Under the pieces are notes generated by a model that saw only the letters and a list, made by a program, of their open reading frames with translations, made no database searches and was not told the DNA's origin. From Clostridia bacterium (GTDB lineage: Bacteria; Bacillota; Clostridia; UMGS1883), in contig JAJQCX010000156.1 in NCBI GenBank assembly GCA_021202495.1, positions 7,127 to 19,620 on the forward strand: a stretch of 12,494 nt of DNA, given 5' to 3'. A program made the translations under genes and the position numbers. Each line of letters begins with the position of its first letter. Within the stretch, counting starts at the first letter, position 1. Positions 6,382 to 12,494 of the stretch are shown in pieces.

Positions 6382-6429
6382 ATAAAGTAAGGGGACAATC
6401 GCAAAAATACGGTTGTCCCTTTACTTTAT
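6382..6429. repeat. 20-bp inverted repeat overlapping the tetR stop codon; possible operon terminator
   Basis: Arms 6382-6401 and 6410-6429 pair over 20 bp around an eight-base loop, CAAAAATA. The two irregular pairs are G-U on the plus strand but A-C on the minus strand. The tetR stop codon (6426-6428) lies inside the stem. For tetR the T-run is not immediate: the sequence after the stem is TCCCCTTTCGGC, and six T's come only about 25 bases later. It may terminate the ispG-polC-tetR operon or be a small repeat element. Confidence 0.55.
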
Positions 6430-6968
6430 GTAAGATTTTTCAGTGCATCGAAAGCGGCGGCGGTGACGCAGGATTTTAAGAGCTCGATAAATTCGCTTGG
6501 TGAAACGGGGTCTTTATCGGCTAACCATCTTTCGATGGCACAGATGAATGCGTCGGAGAAAAAATTGAGATGAAATTGTTGAATTTCACTGTCGGGAAAT
6601 ACGGGCTTTAGATATTCCGCAATAACCGGAAGGACAAAATCACGGAAATGCTCGGAAAAAGAGTTTTGACCTTTGATCGCAAATGCTTTGCGGTAAAAAT
6701 CCTTATCGGCATAGAGAAAGCCGCAGAGCTCGCCGACAAATTCCCAAGCGGATTGCTCGGAGGATTTGGAAGAGAAGCGGAAAAAGCCGGAATCGAAAAT
6801 CCAGTTTACAAGGTCGTATTTGTCCTTGAAATGGTAATAAAAGCTTTTGCGGTTCATTTGGCATTTTTCGCAGATGTCGCCGACAGAGATTTTTTCAAAG
6901 GGCTTTTCCTCCATAAGTTCCTTGAGAGAGGCGGCAAGAGCCTTTTTTGTTATGTTTGAATCGGGCAA
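6426..6968 (-). CDS. TetR/AcrR-family transcriptional regulator (DhaS-like)
   Basis: A 180-residue protein if started at TTG 6968. The N-terminal helix-turn-helix region is clear: NITKKALAASLKELM, then FEKISVGDICEKCQMNRKSFYYHFKDKYDLVNWIF, the pattern of TetR regulators of the DhaS type (TetR_C_8-like ligand domain). The remainder is the all-helical dimerisation and ligand domain; its ligand cannot be read. A GTG at 6977 is possible, but its ribosome site would be too close. The TTG has AAGGCGGTG, one mismatch from AAGGAGGTG, five bases upstream, and gives a protein starting M-PDSNITKK, as is common in this family. It starts 13 bases after the polC stop and so is probably co-transcribed with polC. 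Possible targets are its own operon or the DUF308 unit. Confidence 0.88.
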   Translation of the reverse strand: MPDSNITKKALAASLKELMEEKPFEKISVGDICEKCQMNRKSFYYHFKDKYDLVNWIFDSGFFRFSSKSSEQSAWEFVGELCGFLYADKDFYRKAFAIKGQNSFSEHFRDFVLPVIAEYLKPVFPDSEIQQFHLNFFSDAFICAIERWLADKDPVSPSEFIELLKSCVTAAAFDALKNLT

Positions 6969-6981
6969 AGTGAACACCGCC

Positions 6982-9900
6982 TTAACTTACAAAATCGAAA
7001 AGTGATACCTGGCTGCTTTCGGGCAGGTCGCCGAAGCAGCCGTATTTTCTTAGAATTTCCGTATGAGCTTTGGAAACGTTTGTGCGGCTTGCGAAATCCT
7101 CAATCGATTTAAATGGCTCTTTTTCGCGGGCGGCGGCTATGCTTTCGGCGGCTGCCGCGCCCATGCCCGAGATGGAGTTTAAGGCGGGCATTATTTTGCC
7201 GTTCTTATTGATGAATTTGGTTGGGTGCGCCTCAAAAACGTTCATCGGTGCAAATTCTATGCCGCGGGCGTACATTTCGTTTACGACCTCCAAAATAGTC
7301 ATCGTAACCTTGTCCTTTGCGGTGGGGTTTTCGTTTAACGAAAGCTCGTGCATTGCAGCCTGAACGCGGGGGCGTCCCTGCGCCATGAGCTCAAAATCGA
7401 ATGTGTCGGCGCGGACAGTGTAATATGACTGATAAAAGGCGAGAGGGTAATAGACCTTGAAATATGCCACGCGGAAGGACATTGTGACATACGCCGCGGC
7501 GTGCGCCTTGGGGAACATGTATTGAATTTTGTTACATGAATCGATGTACCATTCGGGAACGCCGTGCTCGCGCATTTCAACCTCGTCGGCGGGCTGGAGC
7601 TTTTTGCCCTTGCGCACCTTTTCCATTATCTTGAACGCATGCTCGGGCTCGACATCCCTATGAAGAAGATAAATCATAATATCGTCGCGGCAGCAGATGC
7701 ACTGACTGAGGGTGCATGTGCCGTTTCGCACAAGCTCCTGCGCGTTGTTTGTCCATACGTTTGTGCCGTGGGAAAGACCCGAAATGCGCACCAAATCGGC
7801 AAATGTGGTGGGCTTGGTGTCAACCAGCATCTGACACACAAAATGTGTGCCGAACTCGGGCACGGCAAATGTGCCGGTTTCGCAGTTTATGTCCTCTTTT
7901 GTGACGCCCAGCGCTTCGGGGGAGAGGAAGAGGCTCATTATTTTGCGGTCGTCAAGCGAAATTTCGCGCGCGTTGACGCCGGTTAAATCCTCGAGCATTT
8001 TTATCATGGTGGGGTCGTCGTGACCGAGAATGTCGAGCTTTAAGAGGTTTTCGTCAATCGAGTGATAGTCGAAGTGGGTTGTGATAATGTCGGTCGATGT
8101 GTCGTCGGCGGGGTGCTGAATGGGCGTAAATTCGTGAATGTCGTGCCCTTTGGGAAGAACAATGACGCCGCCGGGGTGCTGACCTGTCGTGCGCTTGACG
8201 TCCATACAGCCGAGCTTTAACCGCTCGATTTCGGCATTGTTGAAATGAAGATTGTGCTCTTCGCAGTATTTTCTGACATAGCCGTATGCCGTTTTGTCGG
8301 CGACGGTGCTGACGGTGCCGGCGCGGAAAACATGACCCTCGCCGAAAATTGTTTCTGTATATTTATGCGCTTTGGGCTGGTATTCGCCGGAAAAATTGAG
8401 GTCGATATCGGGCTGCTTGCCGCCGCCGTAGCCGAGGAATGTTTCAAACGGGATGTCGTGACCGTCCTTGACGAGCGGTGCGCCGCACTTGGGGCAGGTT
8501 TTGTCGGGCATGTCAAAGCCGGAGTCGTATTCGCCGTGCGTAAAAAATTCGCTGTATTTGCATTTGGGGCAGCGGTAGTGCGCACAGAGGGAGTTGACCT
8601 CGGTGATGTTTGAAAGATAGGCAAGGAAGGACGAGCCTACCGAGCCTCGCGAGCCCACTATGTAGCCGTCCGCGACGGAGTGTTCAACCAAAAGACGCGC
8701 AATGTTATACAAATCGGCATAGCCGTGACCTACGACGCTTTCAAGCTCGGCGGTAAGCCTGTCTTCCACAAGTTGAGGCAGGGGAGAGCCGTAGAGCTTT
8801 TCGGCGTTTTCGCGGGCTATGCGCTCGATGTCTTCGGCGCTGCCCTCTATTTTGGGCGGGAACTGCCCCTTGGGAACGGGGCGGATGTCCTCTATCATAT
8901 CCGCAATGAGGTTTGTGTTTGTGACGACGATTTCATATGCGCGATCCTCGCCCAAATACTGAAATTCGGCAAGCATTTCCTCGGTGTTGCGGAAATAGAT
9001 GGGCGGCTGAAAATCGGCGTCGTCATAGCCCTGACCTGCTTGGAGGATGCGGCGGAAGATTTCGTCCTTCGCGTCAAGAAAGTGAACGTCACAAGTGGCG
9101 ACGACCTTTTTGCCCATTTTATCGCCGAGTTCAAGAATGCGTCGGTTGAGCTCGCGCAGTGCGTCGTCGTCTGCGACGGTGCCGTTGCGCACAAGATAGC
9201 GATTGTTGCCGATGGGCTGAATTTCGAGATAGTCATAAAACGACGCGATTTTTTCGATTTCCTCCTGTGGCTTGTTGTCGCGTATGGCGCGGAAGAGCTC
9301 GCCCGCTTCGCAGGCGGAGCCGATGATAAGCCCCTCGCGGTGCTTTTCAATTTCGCAGCGCGGCATGAGGGGTCGGCGGTAAAAATAGTCTAAGTTGGAA
9401 ATGCTGATAAGCTGATAGAGGTTTTTAAGCCCGACGAGATTTTGCGCAAGTATGATTATGTGATAGCGCTTTGTTTCTTTTGATTTATAATTGTCGGGAG
9501 AGTCTATCAGATAGCCCTCGACGCCGTAAATGATTTTTATGTCGTTGTCGCCTTTGGTGTGGAACGCTTCGGGAAAAGCCTGCACGCAGCCGTGATCAGT
9601 AATCGCGACTGCCTTGTGCCCCCAGGCGATTGCGCGGTTGACAAGGTCGGTTGCTGTAACGACGGCGTCCATTGCGGAAAGCTTTGTATGCGCGTGAAGC
9701 TCGACGCGCTTGACGGGCGCGTTGTCGGGACGCACCTTAATTGAGGCTTTTTCCATGGCGCGCACGGAAATGACGGTTTCGCCGCTGAAACGGTCTTTTG
9801 TGACAATACCGTGAACGATAAGCGCCTTTGCCTTTTTGATGAAGCTCTTTGTGCCGTCAACCTCACTGAGCGGAACGGAAAAGCGGTATGACGCGGAGCC

Positions 9901-10926
9901 CGTGTCGTCGTGAAGATAGAAGGTGATGATTGATTTTTCGAGCTTTGAAATGTCCTTTGCGTCGACAAAGTGAACCGCGCCGTTTGTTACACAGAAGGTG
10001 TTTTCCTCGGTCGCATCGGCAATGTCGGTGTCGGGGATTGAGGTTAAATCCTCATCTTCTGCGGGCAGAATGCTGCGCGCCATGACGTCAAGCTCTGCGG
10101 CATAGGAGTCGTATTGAGATTTGCCGGAGACGACGACTGTTTTTGTGTTTTTGAGCGCGTTAATCGTGGCTTCCGCCTTGTCGTTCGGAACAAAGGATTT
10201 GATTGTGACGGAGCCGGTGTTGTCGGTAAGATAAAATGTGACGATGGTTTTGTCGCCCTTTTCAATGCGGCGCGCCATGACTGCAAAGACATTGCCCTTT
10301 ACAACGACGCTGCCCGAATCCTGATTTACGAATTTGAGCGCGGTAACGTCGCGCACGGCGAAGGAGCGCCCGAAAATGGGCTCGCCGTCCTCGATAACAT
10401 GAACGGCTTGGGGCTTGGGAGTTGTGTCGTAAATGGGTTCGAGCGTTGTTTTTATTTCTATCGGATCATCGATAAATTCAACTTTGACGCTGCACGAAAG
10501 AGCGTGCGAAACCTCGCGCGCTATGCGCTCCTCTATCTTTTCGTCGGAAAGATAGTGAATATTTCCGTGGCGGAGCAAAATAGAAATTACGCCGTCCGAA
10601 ACTGAAATTTCACATGAATCAAAAATCGCCTTAAAAAATGCGTTTTCTGTGCCTATGCGGTAGATTGAGTTTTGAACTGCGTGAGAGATGTCGTGCATGT
10701 CTGTATGCGAAACATTGTATGTGGGATTTATCACGACGTGCTCCGCTTTGTAGCACTGCTTAATTTCCTCGGCGCATTGTTCAATTTTTTCGGCGCTCAC
10801 AACGCTGTCGTATGTAACGTCGAGCGTAAATGTGCGGGTGAGCTTGTCGGCTGAAAGGTTGGTTACGGAGCCGTTTAAATTGTCGGAATCAAGCTCGATT
10901 TTACTGAAAATATCTTTTATAAGCAT
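6982..10926 (-). CDS. polC: PolC-type DNA polymerase III alpha subunit lacking the DnaQ exonuclease, with tandem OB folds
   Basis: This 1314-residue protein is the replicative polymerase typical of Bacillota. In order: N-terminal region (1-180); OB fold 1 (about 183-290); OB fold 2 (about 309-398); PHP domain beginning HAHT at 411; palm and fingers with a four-Cys zinc knuckle (786, 789, 811, 814); and the catalytic PDIDLNFSGEYQ with Asp840 and Asp842, plus KLDILGHDD with Asp965. A helix-hairpin-helix-like tail (ISGMGAAAAESI, about 1252-1263) ends in a QVSLF beta-clamp-binding motif at 1306-1310. B. subtilis PolC (about 1437 residues) carries a DnaQ exonuclease inside PHP; here the PHP halves join directly at about 475-485 with no exonuclease motifs. 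OB 1 and 2 share KxIxTFYLxDxTGS. The ATG follows GAGGAAG, which overlaps the ispG stop. tetR follows after 13 bases. Confidence 0.97.
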   Translation of the reverse strand: MLIKDIFSKIELDSDNLNGSVTNLSADKLTRTFTLDVTYDSVVSAEKIEQCAEEIKQCYKAEHVVINPTYNVSHTDMHDISHAVQNSIYRIGTENAFFKAIFDSCEISVSDGVISILLRHGNIHYLSDEKIEERIAREVSHALSCSVKVEFIDDPIEIKTTLEPIYDTTPKPQAVHVIEDGEPIFGRSFAVRDVTALKFVNQDSGSVVVKGNVFAVMARRIEKGDKTIVTFYLTDNTGSVTIKSFVPNDKAEATINALKNTKTVVVSGKSQYDSYAAELDVMARSILPAEDEDLTSIPDTDIADATEENTFCVTNGAVHFVDAKDISKLEKSIITFYLHDDTGSASYRFSVPLSEVDGTKSFIKKAKALIVHGIVTKDRFSGETVISVRAMEKASIKVRPDNAPVKRVELHAHTKLSAMDAVVTATDLVNRAIAWGHKAVAITDHGCVQAFPEAFHTKGDNDIKIIYGVEGYLIDSPDNYKSKETKRYHIIILAQNLVGLKNLYQLISISNLDYFYRRPLMPRCEIEKHREGLIIGSACEAGELFRAIRDNKPQEEIEKIASFYDYLEIQPIGNNRYLVRNGTVADDDALRELNRRILELGDKMGKKVVATCDVHFLDAKDEIFRRILQAGQGYDDADFQPPIYFRNTEEMLAEFQYLGEDRAYEIVVTNTNLIADMIEDIRPVPKGQFPPKIEGSAEDIERIARENAEKLYGSPLPQLVEDRLTAELESVVGHGYADLYNIARLLVEHSVADGYIVGSRGSVGSSFLAYLSNITEVNSLCAHYRCPKCKYSEFFTHGEYDSGFDMPDKTCPKCGAPLVKDGHDIPFETFLGYGGGKQPDIDLNFSGEYQPKAHKYTETIFGEGHVFRAGTVSTVADKTAYGYVRKYCEEHNLHFNNAEIERLKLGCMDVKRTTGQHPGGVIVLPKGHDIHEFTPIQHPADDTSTDIITTHFDYHSIDENLLKLDILGHDDPTMIKMLEDLTGVNAREISLDDRKIMSLFLSPEALGVTKEDINCETGTFAVPEFGTHFVCQMLVDTKPTTFADLVRISGLSHGTNVWTNNAQELVRNGTCTLSQCICCRDDIMIYLLHRDVEPEHAFKIMEKVRKGKKLQPADEVEMREHGVPEWYIDSCNKIQYMFPKAHAAAYVTMSFRVAYFKVYYPLAFYQSYYTVRADTFDFELMAQGRPRVQAAMHELSLNENPTAKDKVTMTILEVVNEMYARGIEFAPMNVFEAHPTKFINKNGKIMPALNSISGMGAAAAESIAAAREKEPFKSIEDFASRTNVSKAHTEILRKYGCFGDLPESSQVSLFDFVS

Positions 10927-10938
10927 TTATATACTTCC

Positions 10939-11982
10939 TCAAAATTTATCTATTTCGTTAAAAAGCTCGTCGGCGGCGCTTTCGATGGGAACCTTGCGCA
11001 AAATCTCGCCCTTGCGGAAAATGAGGGCGCAGTTGTCGCCGCACGCCATGCCGACATCCGCCTCACGCGCTTCGCCGGGACCGTTTACGGCGCAGCCCAT
11101 GACGGCGATGTGAATATCCTTATCGACCTTTTCAAGGCGGGAGGCAATCTCGTTTGCAATGGGAATCATGTCAACCTTGCATCTGCCGCAGGTGGGGCAT
11201 GAGGTCATTGTCGCACCATTGCGCAAGCCGAGCGCTTTCAAAATTTCAATGCCCGCCTTGACCTCGCGAACCGGGTCGGCGGTGAGCGAAACGCGGATTG
11301 TGTCGCCGATGCCGTTCAAAAGAAGCGCGCCGATTCCTATGGCGTTTTTGACAACGCCGCCGTATTCCGTGCCCGCTTCGGTGACGCCGAGGTGAAGCGG
11401 ATAGGGCACGAGAGAAGCGAGCTTATTGTAGGCTTCATAGGTCAGCGAAACGTCGGAGGATTTGATGGAAACGGCGATGTCATAAAAGCCGCAGTCCTCC
11501 AAAAGCTTGATATGCCCCAATGCGCTTTCACACAGAGCGTCGGCGGTGGGGTGGTGATATTTTGCCAAAATTTCCTTTTCAAGGCTGCCGCCGTTGACGC
11601 CTATTCTTATCGGGATGCCTTTTTCGCCACATTTGTCGGCGACGGCGCGGACGCGCTCGAACGAGCCGATGTTGCCGGGGTTAATGCGTATTTTGTCGCA
11701 GCCGCAGTCGGCGCAGATGAGCGCGAGACGATAGTCAAAATGAATGTCCGCGACGATAGGCACGTCGGGAAGAATATTTTTAATTTTGCCGGTCGCGTAT
11801 GCGGCGTCCTCGTCCAATACGGCGAGGCGTACAATGTCGCAGCCTGATGAAACGAGCGATTTTATTTGAGCGGCGGTCGAGTCAACGTCGCGCGTGTCGG
11901 TAGTACACATGGACTGAACGCTGACGGGCGCACCGCCGCCGACAAGTACGTTTCCCACTTTTATTTGTTTTGAATTTCGCAT
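10939..11982 (-). CDS. ispG: 4-hydroxy-3-methylbut-2-enyl diphosphate synthase (IspG/GcpE)
   Basis: This 347-residue protein catalyses the reductive ring opening of methylerythritol cyclodiphosphate to HMBPP, the penultimate step of the MEP isoprenoid pathway, in the cytoplasm. The N-terminal TIM-barrel part has VGGGAPVSVQSMCTTDT (13-29), VADIHFDYRLAL (78-89) and INPGNIG (100-106). The C-terminal iron-sulphur part has SCPTCGRCKVD, with cluster ligands Cys262 and Cys265, and VMGCAVNGPGEA with Cys297 and Glu304. The length is normal for the short bacterial form. The ATG at 11982 has GAGGGG six bases upstream. It is the first gene of the unit; the polC ribosome site overlaps its TGA, so translation may be coupled. 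In many Clostridia dxr and rseP lie upstream of ispG-polC, but here a promoter and repeats do. Confidence 0.97.
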   Translation of the reverse strand: MRNSKQIKVGNVLVGGGAPVSVQSMCTTDTRDVDSTAAQIKSLVSSGCDIVRLAVLDEDAAYATGKIKNILPDVPIVADIHFDYRLALICADCGCDKIRINPGNIGSFERVRAVADKCGEKGIPIRIGVNGGSLEKEILAKYHHPTADALCESALGHIKLLEDCGFYDIAVSIKSSDVSLTYEAYNKLASLVPYPLHLGVTEAGTEYGGVVKNAIGIGALLLNGIGDTIRVSLTADPVREVKAGIEILKALGLRNGATMTSCPTCGRCKVDMIPIANEIASRLEKVDKDIHIAVMGCAVNGPGEAREADVGMACGDNCALIFRKGEILRKVPIESAADELFNEIDKF

Positions 11983-12021
11983 AATAAGCCCCTCGCTACT
12001 AAACAGAATTTATTATTATAT

Positions 12022-12050
12022 ATAATATCACTTTAAAAAAGGGGTGTCAA
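12022..12050 (-). promoter_or_regulatory. Sigma-A-type promoter of the ispG-polC-tetR operon
   Basis: On the minus strand, consensus TTGACA (12050-12045), a 17-base spacer and TATTAT (12027-12022). Transcription would start near 12015, with a leader of about 33 bases. No other promoter was seen before polC or tetR. Confidence 0.85.
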
Positions 12051-12133
12051 TTAAAATTGTGTTTGGAAATACGGCTAGGCGGAGATGTTGTTACAGTTCA
12101 GCCATGAAAAGTGACGTCACATGCCGAAAAGAG

Positions 12134-12164
12134 CGCAGAGAAAACGCTCCGCGTTGTCTCTGCG
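12134..12164. repeat. 14-bp hairpin next to the large structured element
   Basis: CGCAGAGAAAACGC (12134-12147), a three-base loop TCC and GCGTTGTCTCTGCG (12151-12164), with one mismatch in 14. No T-run follows on either strand, so it does not look like a terminator. It ends eight bases before the large nested inverted repeat and may belong to the same element. Confidence 0.8.
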
Positions 12165-12172
12165 GAGGGGTA

Positions 12173-12452
12173 AGGGTAGAGGGGAACGTCCCCGATGCGG
12201 TTTTCGGAGCGAGAGCCTTCGCGGATACTTGCTGAAATGCTCGTTAATACACAAAGTATTGCCTGCGCATTTCAGCGGCGTCCCGCAAAGGCTCTCACAC
12301 CGAAAACTCCGTAGGACTTTAAGCCATCCACGGCTTTGCCGGGCAGCGGCGACGCCGTGCAGATAATGCTTGCCGCATATCAAGCGGCGTCAACGAAGAG
12401 AGGCGGAGCCGTGGACGGCTTAAAGCGCATTGGGGACGTTTCCCTCTACCCT
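12173..12452. repeat. Nested inverted-repeat element with three-way-junction architecture, unknown identity
   Basis: An outer stem joins 12173-12199 to 12426-12452, with 25 of 27 bases complementary and the other two G-U on the plus strand. Directly inside, hairpin A pairs 12200-12224 with 12283-12307 (22 of 25), capped by GCTGAAATGC/GCATTTCAGC (12231-12240/12267-12276) and AATAC/GTATT. After nine bases, hairpin B pairs 12317-12340 with 12402-12425 (21 of 24), with smaller GC-rich stems inside. The helices abut exactly: 12199/12200 and 12425/12426. No coding frame or protein motif was recognised in it. It could be a non-autonomous, MITE-like insertion, a structured RNA or a repeat family of this lineage. 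It is the main content of the gene-free stretch 12051-12494. Confidence 0.85.
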
Positions 12453-12454
12453 AA

Positions 12455-12472
12455 GGGGGAGGAAATGCCCCC
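12455..12472. repeat. Short GC hairpin right of the nested element
   Basis: GGGGG (12455-12459) and CCCCC (12468-12472) around an eight-base loop, two bases after the outer stem ends. The remaining bases to 12494 show nothing recognisable. Confidence 0.45.
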
Positions 12473-12494
12473 GCGTAAAATCGTCAAAAACCAA

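Noticed and set aside
6969..6977. GTG start for tetR
   Set aside because: The Shine-Dalgarno-like AAGGCGGTG overlaps this GTG, leaving no spacing. The TTG nine bases downstream fits it much better.
8680..9393. A 237-codon plus-strand frame opposite polC
   Set aside because: It lies wholly inside polC, whose motifs are unmistakable on the other strand, and its translation shows no family motif or ribosome site. Long antisense frames are common opposite GC-biased genes.
12111..12120. Perfect 10-bp palindrome GTGACGTCAC as an operator for ispG
   Set aside because: It lies over 60 bases upstream of the -35 box, and no matching regulator or second copy is seen. It is noted only as a possible edge of the repeat element.
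12121..12383. Frames of 81-88 codons on both strands in the right-hand repeat region
   Set aside because: They run through the palindromic stems on both strands at once, lack ribosome sites and give Arg-rich translations without any domain.
12173..12452. CRISPR array or tandem repeats
   Set aside because: The repeats are inverted and nested, each present as one pair. There are no direct repeats with regular spacers and no cas genes.

Overview
The window looks like a chromosomal segment of an anaerobic Bacillota (Clostridia-type) bacterium. The evidence is a PolC-type replicative polymerase, a non-mevalonate isoprenoid gene (ispG) directly upstream of it, strong AGGAGG-like ribosome sites, sigma-A-type promoters and a manganese riboswitch. 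A secreted lectin-type carbohydrate-binding protein at the left edge fits a gut or plant-fibre lifestyle. The genus cannot be read from this sequence.

Layout. Bases 1-816 hold the 3' end of a secreted carbohydrate-binding protein (F5/8 type C plus ricin-type lectin). Bases 831-2736 are a complete group II intron of the IIC type on the minus strand, carrying its own reverse transcriptase/maturase. It sits between the lectin gene's stop codon and a hairpin terminator that looks like that gene's original terminator. Bases 2870-3839 are a promoter and a XerC/D-like tyrosine recombinase with an altered active site. It converges on mntP (manganese exporter, minus), which has a complete regulatory leader: promoter, yybP-ykoY manganese aptamer, switchable terminator. 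Bases 4748-5453 are a promoter and an orphan two-helix membrane protein. A minus-strand pair follows: an HdeD-like DUF308 membrane protein and a 42-residue membrane peptide. Their promoter has a 25-bp palindrome just upstream. Bases 6426-11982 are an apparent operon read leftwards, ispG - polC - tetR, from a near-consensus promoter at 12022-12050. The last 440 bases have no gene but hold a dense nested set of inverted repeats.

Most notable. (1) PolC lacks the DnaQ-type 3'-5' exonuclease normally inserted in its PHP domain. It has two tandem OB folds where the family normally has one, and its PHP domain appears to keep all nine metal-ligand positions. (2) At 12173-12452 an outer 27-bp stem encloses two abutting long hairpins, giving a compact three-way-junction architecture of unknown identity. 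(3) The intron used the reverse face of a bidirectional terminator as its target. (4) The recombinase has Gln and Tyr at two positions that are usually catalytic His. Family assignments rest on motifs recalled from known proteins; no database search was run.
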